Source: Actinoplanes sp. NBRC 103695
GTDB taxonomy: Bacteria > Actinomycetota > Actinomycetes > Mycobacteriales > Micromonosporaceae
Assembly (NCBI RefSeq): GCF_030269485.1
Contig: NZ_BSTL01000027.1
Location: 1-64,000, forward strand
Length of the DNA stretch: 64,000 nucleotides
Direction of reading: 5' to 3'
In this document: positions 25,535 to 33,205 of the stretch, one piece after another
Layout of the letters: every line of letters begins with the position of its first letter
Numbering within the stretch: the first letter of the stretch is position 1
Position numbers and translations under genes: made by a program
The notes under the pieces: generated by a model
The model's database searches: none
What the model saw: the letters and a program-made list of their open reading frames with translations, nothing else
What the model was told of the DNA's origin: nothing

Positions 25535-26397
25535 CCGGAGTCCGCATGACCGCGACCCACGACACCGCGACCCACGAGGCCGTGACCCCAGACACCGTGA
25601 CCGCAGACACCGTGACCCACGACGCGAGGCAGTGGACGATCGCGGTGCTCGGACTTGGGGAAGCGGGCGGCGAGATCGCTCGGGACCTGGTCGGTGGGGG
25701 TGCCGACGTGCGGGGCTTTGATCCCGCGGTCTCGCCCCCGAACGGGGTCGTCGTGCGGGTCAGTGACGCCGATGCGGTGCGGGACGCTGATCTTGTACTG
25801 AGTGTTAACAGCTCGCACGACGCGATGCCCGCGCTCGAGGCTTCGCTGGCGGCTCTGCGGCCGGGCACCATCTGGGCCGACCTCAACACCGCGGCGCCGG
25901 ATCTCAAGGCGTCTCTGGCCTCGATGGCCGCTGGGCGGGACGTTGCCGTCGTGGATGTGGCGCTCATGTCGCCGGTGCCGGGCAAGGGGCTGCGCACGCC
26001 GATGCTGGTCTCCGGTGAACGGGCCGCGGACTTCGCCGGCGTGTGGACCGCGCTCGGCGGGTCGGTGACCGTTCAGGACGGGCCCGCTGGTGCCGCTATC
26101 GGGCGCAAGCTGCTGCGGAGCGTGTTCTACAAGGGACTCGCCGCGGCTGTGGTGGAGGCTCTGGCCGCGGCCGAGGCGGCCGGGTGCGTGGATTGGCTGC
26201 GCGGGAACATCTCCGGCGAGCTGGCCGGCTTCGACGAGCGGACCATCGACCGGCTCGTGAACGGCACGCACCAGCATGCGAGGCGGCGGGCCGACGAGAT
26301 GGCCGCCGCCACCGAGCAGCTGCGCTCGCTGGGTGTCGAACCTCGCATCGCCGCCGCCGCGCGGGATCTGCTCATCGAACTCCGGGAGGCGCAATGA
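25531..26397 (+). CDS. NAD(P)-binding beta-hydroxyacid dehydrogenase-like protein (DUF1932 type)
   Basis: A 288-residue dehydrogenase. A Rossmann motif AVLGLGEAGGEIARDL is followed by D-P at the end of strand 2, then LSVNSSHDA and VDVALMSPVPGKG, and a helical C-terminal domain of DUF1932 type. Relatives act like 6-phosphogluconate or 3-hydroxyisobutyrate dehydrogenases. Its exact substrate in this pathway is uncertain; an oxidation or reduction of an oxalomesaconate-related acid is likely. GTG 25531 overlaps the preceding stop; ATG 25546 is an alternative with its own GGAG. The first ~30 residues are a degenerate Thr/Ala/His/Asp repeat (TATHDTATHEAVTPDTVT) coded by near-repeats of ACCGCGACCCACGA, not expected in this family. 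Confidence 0.78.
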   Translation: MTGVRMTATHDTATHEAVTPDTVTADTVTHDARQWTIAVLGLGEAGGEIARDLVGGGADVRGFDPAVSPPNGVVVRVSDADAVRDADLVLSVNSSHDAMPALEASLAALRPGTIWADLNTAAPDLKASLASMAAGRDVAVVDVALMSPVPGKGLRTPMLVSGERAADFAGVWTALGGSVTVQDGPAGAAIGRKLLRSVFYKGLAAAVVEALAAAEAAGCVDWLRGNISGELAGFDERTIDRLVNGTHQHARRRADEMAAATEQLRSLGVEPRIAAAARDLLIELREAQ

Positions 26398-27389
26398 TCA
26401 TCGACTGCCACGGTCACTACACGACCGCCCCGGAAGCGCACACCGCTTGGCGTACGGCCCAGCAGGCCGCCTTCCGCGACGGGACCGCGCCCCCGGCGTA
26501 CCCGGGCATCTCCGACGACGAGATCCGCGCCTCGGTCGAGGGCAGCCAGTTGCGCCTGATGGACGAGCGCGGCATCGACCTGACGATCTTCTCGCCGCGC
26601 GCCTCGGCGATGGGGCATCACTTCGGTGACGAAGGGGTCAGCCTGGCGTGGACCCGGGCCTGCAACGACCTGATCGCGCGGGTGACCGGGCTGTTCCCGG
26701 GCCGGTTCGCGGGTGTGTGCCAGTTGCCGCAGTCCTCGGGCGTACCCATCGCCCGGTCTGTCCCTGAGCTCCGCCGCTGCGTGACCGAACTGGGTTTCGT
26801 CGGCTGCAACCTCAACCCGGACCCGAGCGGCGGGCACTGGACGTCGGCCCCGCTCACCGACGAGAGCTGGTATCCGCTCTACGAGGCGATGGTCGAGCTG
26901 GACGTACCGGCCATGGTGCACGTGTCGGCCGTGACCAACGACAACTTCCACGCCACCGGCTCGCACTACTTGAACGCGGACACCACCGCGTTCATGCAGT
27001 TCCTGCAGTCTGACCTGTTCGAGCGCTTCCCGGGGCTGCGGTTCGTCATCCCGCACGGCGGCGGCGCGGTGCCGTACCACTGGGGGCGGTTCCGCGGGCT
27101 GGCCGACATGCTCGACCGGCCGCCGCTGGAGTCCTTGTCGGGCAACGTCTTCTTCGACACCTGCGTCTATCACCAGCCCGGCATCGACCTGCTCTTCTCG
27201 GTCATCGACACGGGCAACATCCTGTTCGGCTCGGAGATGGTGGGCGCGGTGCGCGGGATCGACCCGCGGACCGGCCACCACTTCGACGACACCCGCCGGT
27301 ATGTGGACGCGCTGGGCCTGTCCGCCGCCGACCTGGGGAAGGTCTATTCCTCGAACGCCCGTCTGGTCTATCCGAGGCTTCCCGTCTGA
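26394..27389 (+). CDS. LigJ-like 4-oxalomesaconate hydratase (amidohydrolase fold)
   Basis: A 331-residue amidohydrolase-2 protein. The metal site begins at IIDCHGHYT (H-x-H), with a central VHVSAV His, PHGGGAVPYHWGRF and the late acidic region FGSEMVG. LigJ of the protocatechuate 4,5-cleavage route adds water to 4-oxalomesaconate to give 4-carboxy-4-hydroxy-2-oxoadipate, exactly the substrate of the aldolase encoded first in this operon. The ATG overlaps the previous stop (ATGA) and has GGGAGG upstream. Last gene; a strong hairpin follows 54 bp downstream. Decarboxylases of the same superfamily are the main alternative. Confidence 0.82.
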   Translation: MIIDCHGHYTTAPEAHTAWRTAQQAAFRDGTAPPAYPGISDDEIRASVEGSQLRLMDERGIDLTIFSPRASAMGHHFGDEGVSLAWTRACNDLIARVTGLFPGRFAGVCQLPQSSGVPIARSVPELRRCVTELGFVGCNLNPDPSGGHWTSAPLTDESWYPLYEAMVELDVPAMVHVSAVTNDNFHATGSHYLNADTTAFMQFLQSDLFERFPGLRFVIPHGGGAVPYHWGRFRGLADMLDRPPLESLSGNVFFDTCVYHQPGIDLLFSVIDTGNILFGSEMVGAVRGIDPRTGHHFDDTRRYVDALGLSAADLGKVYSSNARLVYPRLPV

Positions 27390-27442
27390 GGGTGACCGCC
27401 TGGAATTTCCTCGCGTTCCCCGGTAGGGATCGGGGAGATCCC

Positions 27443-27486
27443 ACGCGGAGTTCCCCGGTCGCCGACGCGGCCGGGGAACTCCGCGT
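27443..27486 (+). terminator. Strong hairpin terminator after the catabolic operon
   Basis: Arms ACGCGGAGTTCCCCGG (27443-27458) and CCGGGGAACTCCGCGT (27471-27486) pair perfectly over 16 bp with a 12-base loop. There is no T-run, as is common in high-GC actinomycetes. Confidence 0.8.
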
Positions 27487-27499
27487 TGAAGCGGAAATC

Positions 27500-27605
27500 G
27501 CTGAAACGTGTCAGCACGGCCCCGGGGGACCGGCCAGCAAACTGGGTGTTGTCTGGATCACAAGTTGTTCATAGGATCGAAGAACGTCACTTTGAACGTT
27601 TCAAA
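27500..27605. promoter_or_regulatory. Possible LacI-type operators upstream of the rhamnosidase
   Basis: GCTGA-AACGTG-TCAGC (27500-27515) is an inverted repeat, and TTTGAACGTTTCAAA (27591-27605) is a near-palindrome close to the TTGAAACGTTTCAA type bound by LacI-family sugar repressors. Both precede the rhamnosidase start at 27653. No LacI gene is in the window. Confidence 0.4.
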
Positions 27606-27652
27606 ATGACATTGCCTATCGGCACGCTCTCACCACCGAGAGGGGAATCCGC

Positions 27653-30600
27653 ATGGGTCGCTCAGCCCTGCGCAGACACCTGTCCCTGCTAGCCACCGTC
27701 TCCCTGGTGACCGCCCTCGCAGCGGTCCCCGCCCAAGAAGCACAAGCAGCGGTCACCACGCCCGTCGCGCTGACCGGCGCCCACTGGATCTGGTACCCGG
27801 AGGGCTCCCCGGAAACCGACGCACCGGTCGCCACCCGCTATCTGCGGCGCACCTTCACCGCGCCGAGCGGCCCCTACACCGACGCCCAGCTCGTCGTCAC
27901 CGGCGACGACACCGTGGACGTCTGGCTCAACGGCACCTGGCTCAGCGGCGCCCCACGCGGGACCGACGCCTGGCGCACCGCGATCTACGTGGACCTCGCC
28001 GGTTCCCTGAAGGCCGGCGAGAACACCCTGGTGATCGCCGCGCGCAACGACGCCGGCCCGGCCGGGGTCCTCGGCCGCGTCAAAATCAATGACCAGGAGT
28101 TCGTCACCGACGGCCAGTGGCAGGCAAGCCAGAGTGTGAACGAGCAACTCGCCGGCACCTTCGTCGCGGCGCGTGACCTGGGCCTGTACGGAATCGGGCC
28201 CTGGCGGACCGTCAACCGGCCGGACCCCACCATGGCCTCGCCCGTCACCGTGGGCGGGCTGACCACCGAACGGCGCACCGACCCGATCGGGATCGACGCA
28301 CCGCAACCCCGCCTCGGGTGGCGGCTCGTCACCGGCACCAGAAGCCAGATCCAGGGCCGCTACCAGGTGCAGGTCGGCACCAGCGACGGCGGCGCCAACG
28401 TCTGGGACAGCGGCATGGTGGCGAGCAACCGGTCGTCCGACGTGGTCTACGGCGGACCGGCGCTCACGGCCAACACCACCTACTACTGGCGGGTGCGCGT
28501 CTGGGACGGGCAGGGACGGCCGAGCCCGTGGAGCGCCGGCGCGCGCTTCGACACCGGGCTGACGGCCGGCTGGACCGCGGACTTCATCGGCAAGCCGGGC
28601 ACCGCGTCGGTCACCGGGGCGTCCTGGATCTGGTACCCCGAAGGCGATCCGGCGGTCGAAGTGCCGGCCGGGACGCGATACTTCCGGCGTACGTTCACCT
28701 CGGCGAGCGCCACCCGGGCGACGCTCGTGGTGACCGGCGACGACTCCGCCGACGTGTGGGTCAACGGCCGGCCGGTGACCAGCTCGCCACGCGTCGCCGA
28801 CTCGTGGAAACGGGCCGCCACCGCCGAGATCTCCCTGGTCGCGGGCACCAACACGATCGCGGTCAGCTCGACCAACTCCGCGGCGGGACCGGCGGGGCTG
28901 CTGCTGAAGGTCGGCACCGTCGTCACGGACGGCTCATGGAAGGCCTCGCAGACCGGACCCGCCGGCTGGGAGCAGCCCGGATTCAACGACAGCGGCTGGG
29001 CGGCCGCACGGGTGACCGCGGCGTACGGCGGTGGCCCGTGGGGCACACAGGTGGTGGTGCCGAGCGCATCCCCGTACCTCCGCAAAGGTTTTGACGTGGC
29101 GAAGCCGGTGGCACGGGCACGGCTCTTCACCACGGCGCTCGGGCTGCAAGACACCTACCTGAACGGCGCGCGCGTCGGGGTGGAACGGCTCGACCCGGGC
29201 TGGACCGAATACACGAAGCGGCTGCAGTACCGCGGCTACGACGTCACCAGCGCGATCAGGAGCGGCCGCAACGCCCTCGGCGCGGTCATCGGCAACGGCT
29301 GGTTCAGCGGCAACATCGGCTTCGCCGGCAGCCAGCGGTACGGCACCTCGCCCTGGTACTCCGCGCAGCTGGTCATCCAGTACACCGACGGCACCTCGAC
29401 GACGGTCAGCACCGACTCGTCGTGGCGCACCTCGACCGCGGACATCCGGGCCGACGACCTCTACGCGGGCGAGGACCAGGACGCACGCCTGGCCATCGCC
29501 GGCTGGAACACGCCCGGCTTCGACGACGCGAGCTGGGCGCCGGTCACCCTGCGCACGGCGGCCAAACCCCGCCTGGTCGCGGCGCTCGACCCGGGCGTAG
29601 TCGTACAGCAGGAATTGGCGCCGCGCGCCATCACCCAGCCCAAGCCCGGCGTCTACGTTCTCGACCTCGGGCAGAACTTCGCAGGATGGAACAGGCTCCG
29701 GGTACGCGGAGCGGCCGGCACCCGGGTGATGGTGCGGCACGCGGAAATCCTGAACGCCGACGGCACCATCTACACCACCAACCTGCGGGCGGCCCAGGCC
29801 ACCGACACGTTCACGCTGGCCGGAACGGGCGCCGACGAGGTGTTCGAACCGCGGTTCACCGTGCACGGCTACCGGTACGTGGAACTGACCGGCCTGCCCG
29901 CCGCACCGACCACGGCCACCCTGACCGGGCTCGCCGCCTGGACAGCGGGCGCCGCCACCGGCACGTTCACCACCTCGGACGCGCTGGTCAACCAGGTGCA
30001 GCACAACATCCTGTGGGGCGCGCGCTCCAACCTGCTCTCCATCCCGACCGACTGCCCGCAACGCGACGAGCGGCTCGGCTGGACCGGAGACATCGCCGCG
30101 TTCGCCGCCACCTCGACATTCAATTTCGACACGTACGGGCTGCTCGACAAATTCTCCGACGACCTGGTCGACGCCCAGCGGGCCAACGGCGCCTTCACCG
30201 ACGTCGTACCGGACGTCACCGACGGCGCGGGCAAGGCAGGGTGGGGCGACGCCGGCGTGATCGTGCCCTACCAGGTCTGGCAGCGGTACGGCGACGTGCG
30301 CGTCATCGACGAGAACTTCCCGGCCATGGTGCGCTGGGTCGAGTTCCTGCGCTCCACGGCCGGCGCCGACCTGATCCGCAACCAGGACACCTTCGGCGAC
30401 TGGCTGAACGTCAACGACAACACCGCCAACGACCTGACCAGCACGGCGTACTTCGGCTGGTCGGCCCGCCTGGTGTCCCGGATGGCCGCGGCGACCGGCC
30501 GCACCTCCGACGCCAACCGCTTCTCTTTGCTGGCCGACCAGATCGCGGCCGCGTTCACCGCGAAGTTCGTCCGCGCCGACGGCACCGTGGGCAGCAATAG

Positions 30601-31249
30601 CCAGACCGGGTACGTGCTGGCACTCGCCTTCGGTCTCGTTCCGGCTGACCGCACCCAGGCGGTGGCCGACAAGCTGGCCGCCAAGGTGGCATCCGTCGGC
30701 GGCCACCTGTCGGTCGGCTTCATGGGCGTCGAAGGCCTGCTGCCGGTCCTGGCCGAACACGGGCACCTGGACACGGCGTACCAGATCCTGCAACAGCCCG
30801 GCTATCCCGGCTGGGGCTACATGAACAGCCGCGGCGCCACCACCATCTGGGAACGCTGGGACGGGATCCGGCCCGACGGGACGCTGCAGGACCCCGGGAT
30901 GAACTCGTTCAACCACTACGGGCTCGGGTCGGTGGGCGACTGGCTCTACCGGACCATCGGCGGGGTGGCGCCGGCATCACCGGGCTACCAGCGGATTCTG
31001 ATCGCGCCGCAACCTGGGGGTGGGCTGACCACGGCTTCGTCGGATCTGACCACTGTGTACGGGCAGACGGGCAGCTCGTGGACCAAGTCGGGCGGGACGC
31101 TCACGTTGCGGGTGACGATTCCGCCCAACACCACGGCTACGGTACGGGTGCCCGGCAGTTCTGTTACGGCTCCGCCGGAGGCTGTTCGGTTGGGCGGGTC
31201 CTCCTATGCGCTGGGGGCGGGTAGTTACGTGTTCACGGCACCGGCCTGA
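27653..31249 (+). CDS. Secreted alpha-L-rhamnosidase (GH78)
   Basis: A 1198-residue exported glycosidase that removes terminal L-rhamnose from plant glycosides or polysaccharides. The signal peptide ends near AQEAQAA. A beta domain (about 43-165, HWIWYPEG, VVTGDDTVDVWLNG) is repeated almost exactly at about 323-440 (SWIWYPEG, VVTGDDSADVWVNG), with an FN3-like segment between (PRLGWRLVTGTRSQIQGRYQV). The GH78 core follows: PYLRKGFDV, the N domain, then the catalytic barrel with CPQRDERLGWTGD near residue 800 (Asp and Glu acids of the family), WGDAGVIVPYQVW and GATTIWERWDG near 1066. The start has GAGAGGGG upstream. Probably controlled by the LacI-type sites before it. Confidence 0.93.
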   Translation: MGRSALRRHLSLLATVSLVTALAAVPAQEAQAAVTTPVALTGAHWIWYPEGSPETDAPVATRYLRRTFTAPSGPYTDAQLVVTGDDTVDVWLNGTWLSGAPRGTDAWRTAIYVDLAGSLKAGENTLVIAARNDAGPAGVLGRVKINDQEFVTDGQWQASQSVNEQLAGTFVAARDLGLYGIGPWRTVNRPDPTMASPVTVGGLTTERRTDPIGIDAPQPRLGWRLVTGTRSQIQGRYQVQVGTSDGGANVWDSGMVASNRSSDVVYGGPALTANTTYYWRVRVWDGQGRPSPWSAGARFDTGLTAGWTADFIGKPGTASVTGASWIWYPEGDPAVEVPAGTRYFRRTFTSASATRATLVVTGDDSADVWVNGRPVTSSPRVADSWKRAATAEISLVAGTNTIAVSSTNSAAGPAGLLLKVGTVVTDGSWKASQTGPAGWEQPGFNDSGWAAARVTAAYGGGPWGTQVVVPSASPYLRKGFDVAKPVARARLFTTALGLQDTYLNGARVGVERLDPGWTEYTKRLQYRGYDVTSAIRSGRNALGAVIGNGWFSGNIGFAGSQRYGTSPWYSAQLVIQYTDGTSTTVSTDSSWRTSTADIRADDLYAGEDQDARLAIAGWNTPGFDDASWAPVTLRTAAKPRLVAALDPGVVVQQELAPRAITQPKPGVYVLDLGQNFAGWNRLRVRGAAGTRVMVRHAEILNADGTIYTTNLRAAQATDTFTLAGTGADEVFEPRFTVHGYRYVELTGLPAAPTTATLTGLAAWTAGAATGTFTTSDALVNQVQHNILWGARSNLLSIPTDCPQRDERLGWTGDIAAFAATSTFNFDTYGLLDKFSDDLVDAQRANGAFTDVVPDVTDGAGKAGWGDAGVIVPYQVWQRYGDVRVIDENFPAMVRWVEFLRSTAGADLIRNQDTFGDWLNVNDNTANDLTSTAYFGWSARLVSRMAAATGRTSDANRFSLLADQIAAAFTAKFVRADGTVGSNSQTGYVLALAFGLVPADRTQAVADKLAAKVASVGGHLSVGFMGVEGLLPVLAEHGHLDTAYQILQQPGYPGWGYMNSRGATTIWERWDGIRPDGTLQDPGMNSFNHYGLGSVGDWLYRTIGGVAPASPGYQRILIAPQPGGGLTTASSDLTTVYGQTGSSWTKSGGTLTLRVTIPPNTTATVRVPGSSVTAPPEAVRLGGSSYALGAGSYVFTAPA

Positions 31250-31757
31250 CGGCTGGGCAGTGCGCCGCCGGGCAGCCCACCTGCCCGGCGGCGTTCCGCT
31301 TCCACTCCCCTTCCGCTTCCAGCCCCCTCCCGCTTCCAATTCCGAGAGCGGTCCGACCTACCACTGCCCCCGCATTAGTGGTAGCCGGACACCCGATCCG
31401 GCGGGCGACCCACCACCGTCGCGGGCAGTGGTAGCGAGACATGCCATCCGCGGCCGGATACCGTCGTGACCTACCACGCGCGGCAATGGTGGTGGGCGAG
31501 CGCGCCATCGCCGCCCAGATGCCGCCCAGACCTACCACCGCCACCCGGACCCACCACCGCCACCCGGACCCACCACCGCCACCCGGAGCTACCACTGCCG
31601 CCCGGAGCTACCACTGCCGCTTGGCGCTACCAGCGTGCAGGGCGCGAGCGGCGGCAGCGACCGCGATCCGCGCCCCCGCCGGCATGGCTACCCGCCTCGA
31701 CCCACCGCCCCGCGCAAGCGGTAGTGGAGAGCAAGAACGAGCACGGCGCCGGGCCGG
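31250..31757. repeat. Intergenic field of CTACCAC-type repeats
   Basis: This 508-bp stretch has no convincing gene. From about 31355 to 31730 it carries around a dozen copies of a CTACCACTGC-like word in both orientations: for example at 31358-31367, the complement at 31376-31385 and 31424-31435, 31471-31477, a tandem block near 31530-31625 (CACCACCGCCACCCGGACC units, then CTACCACTGCCGCCCGGAG units), and GCGGTAGTGG near 31720. It may fold into several hairpins or serve as a repeated binding site. Confidence 0.6.
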
Positions 31758-32084
31758 TCAGCTCGCGTGACTTCCCAGCTCGACGAGCAGGACGCCGGCC
31801 ATAACCAGGGCGATGCCGCCGATCATGGTGCGGTTCAGCGGTTCCTTGAAGGCGAAGCGGGCGATGATCGCGGTCCCGGCGATGCCCACCGCAGACCAGA
31901 CGCCGTAGGCGACGCCCAGTGCGATTCCCCCGCTCAACGCCAGCGAGAGCAGTACGAAAGAGACGACGTAACCGGCGATGGACACGCCAACCCAGGCAAG
32001 TCGCCGAAAGCCGTCCGACGCGCGCAGGGCCATGGTCGCGGCGATCTCCAGAGCGATGGCAAAGGAGAGATAGACCCAGGTCAT
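31758..32084 (-). CDS. SMR-family small multidrug/guanidinium-type transporter subunit
   Basis: A 108-residue membrane protein with four hydrophobic helices. MTWVYLSFAIALEIAATMALRASDGF contains the conserved Glu of helix 1 (E13) that couples protons in EmrE-like proteins; GVAYGVWSAVGIAGTA is the helix-3 signature. The ATG overlaps the end of the upstream SMR gene (ATGA-type overlap, 31758-32084 against 32081), so the two are made together, as in paired SMR systems that work as heterodimers. Confidence 0.9.
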   Translation of the reverse strand: MTWVYLSFAIALEIAATMALRASDGFRRLAWVGVSIAGYVVSFVLLSLALSGGIALGVAYGVWSAVGIAGTAIIARFAFKEPLNRTMIGGIALVMAGVLLVELGSHAS

Positions 32085-32608
32085 GTCAGATCTCCGGTCG
32101 CCGGTGTCGATGAGTCCTCGTCGGCCGGCGTCCGAGCCGCTGGAATGAAAGGCGCGGGCGCGGCAGGCGCGGGCGCGGCAGGCGCAGGCGCGGGCGCGGC
32201 AGGCGCAGGCGCGGGCGCGGCAGGCGCAGGCGCGGGCGCGGCAGGCGCAGGCGCGGGCGCGGCAGGCGCAGGCGTCGGCTCGTGGTTGGTCGGCGGGTGG
32301 GAGCCCATCTCGATCAGGAGGACGCCGCCGATGATGGCCGCGAAGCCGGCGCCCATCGTCCAGTTCAGAGGGTCGTCGAAGAGGAACGCCGCCGCCACCG
32401 CCGTGATCGCGACCCCGCAGGCGGCCCAGATGCCGTACGCCACGCCGACCGGCGTGCCGAGCCGCAGCACCAGCGCGAGCAGCACGAACGACGCCACGTA
32501 GCCGATCGCCACCCACGCGTACCAGGCCGGATGGTCGAGTGCCGCGCGCAGGGCGAGGCTGCCACTGACCTCGGACAGGATGGCTGCGCCCAGGTAAAGC
32601 CACCTCAC
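32081..32608 (-). CDS. SMR-family transporter subunit with long Ala/Pro C-terminal tail
   Basis: A 175-residue protein. Residues 1-105 are a normal SMR subunit (LYLGAAILSEVSGSLALRAALDH with the helix-1 Glu, GVAYGIWAACGVAITA). The last ~65 residues are an (APAPAAP)-type tail coded by a 21-bp repeat, ending in an acidic stretch; SMR proteins normally stop at ~105-110. The GTG start overlaps the TetR stop (GTGA), so TetR and both SMR genes are one coupled unit. Later in-frame starts are less likely. Confidence 0.82.
   Translation of the reverse strand: MRWLYLGAAILSEVSGSLALRAALDHPAWYAWVAIGYVASFVLLALVLRLGTPVGVAYGIWAACGVAITAVAAAFLFDDPLNWTMGAGFAAIIGGVLLIEMGSHPPTNHEPTPAPAAPAPAPAAPAPAPAAPAPAPAAPAPAPAAPAPAAPAPFIPAARTPADEDSSTPATGDLT
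32151..32275 (-). repeat. 21-bp GC-rich tandem repeat in the SMR tail
   Basis: About five to six copies of a 21-base unit (on the + strand GGCGCAGGCGCGGGCGCGGC plus A) encode alternating Ala and Pro. It is in frame and lies at the 3' end of the SMR gene. Confidence 0.85.
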
Positions 32609-33141
32609 GGCGTACCCGTCAGATTGTCTATGAGTGCCAGCACGGCGGCGTGGTCGCGGGGCGCGGGCGGGAAGACCCCGGTCGCCGCGGCCGCCCACAG
32701 CCCGTCGGCGGCCAGGCGGGCCAGTGTGAGGCGGGCGCGCTCGTCGTCGGGCAGGTCGTCGGGCAGCGCGAGCCAGGCCGCCATCCGGGTGGTCCAGGGC
32801 TCGGTGAGAGCCGGACGGTACGCGGCCTCGGTGAAGATCGCGTACTCCGCGCGGCTGATGTCGCCGCGGGTGGTGATGCGCGCGTACGCCCGAATCCGCT
32901 GAGCCGGGGTAGACGTTTCGAGGGTCACGCCCGAGGCGCGCATGGCGGCCTCCATGCGAGCGGCCGCGTGTTCGACGATTGCCAGCAGCAGCGCCTCGCG
33001 GGTCGGGAAGTGGTACATCAGCCCGGGCTTGGTCAGGCCGGCCTGGCGGGCGACCGCGTCGAGGGTGATGTCGGCGCCGTCGGGCACCGAGACGACGGCC
33101 AGGGCGGCGTCCAGGATCGCGGTCTTCGAGCTCTGCCTCAC
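32605..33141 (-). CDS. TetR-family repressor of the SMR pair
   Basis: About 178 residues from a GTG. N-terminal HTH: KTAILDAALAVVS, then ITLDAVARQAGLTKPGLMYHFPTREALL. The C-terminal ligand domain is typical of TetR proteins controlling efflux pumps. It is the first gene of the TetR-SMR-SMR unit and begins 8 bp from a perfect 24-bp palindrome that is almost surely its operator, implying autoregulation and induction of the pump by its substrates. Confidence 0.9.
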   Translation of the reverse strand: MRQSSKTAILDAALAVVSVPDGADITLDAVARQAGLTKPGLMYHFPTREALLLAIVEHAAARMEAAMRASGVTLETSTPAQRIRAYARITTRGDISRAEYAIFTEAAYRPALTEPWTTRMAAWLALPDDLPDDERARLTLARLAADGLWAAAATGVFPPAPRDHAAVLALIDNLTGTP

Positions 33142-33148
33142 GGGGCAA

Positions 33149-33172
33149 ACTTTACCTTCCGGAAGGTAAAGT
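33149..33172. promoter_or_regulatory. Perfect 24-bp TetR operator palindrome
   Basis: The 12-base arm ACTTTACCTTCC (33149-33160) is followed directly by its exact reverse complement GGAAGGTAAAGT. It lies between the TetR start (33141) and the divergent Ku gene (33206), overlapping the likely promoter. Confidence 0.85.
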
Positions 33173-33205
33173 ATTCAACGACGCCGTGACGGGTATCACC
33201 AAGGC

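Noticed and set aside
28934..30916. 660-codon leftward open frame
   Set aside because: Antisense to the GH78 catalytic domain, which has clear motifs.
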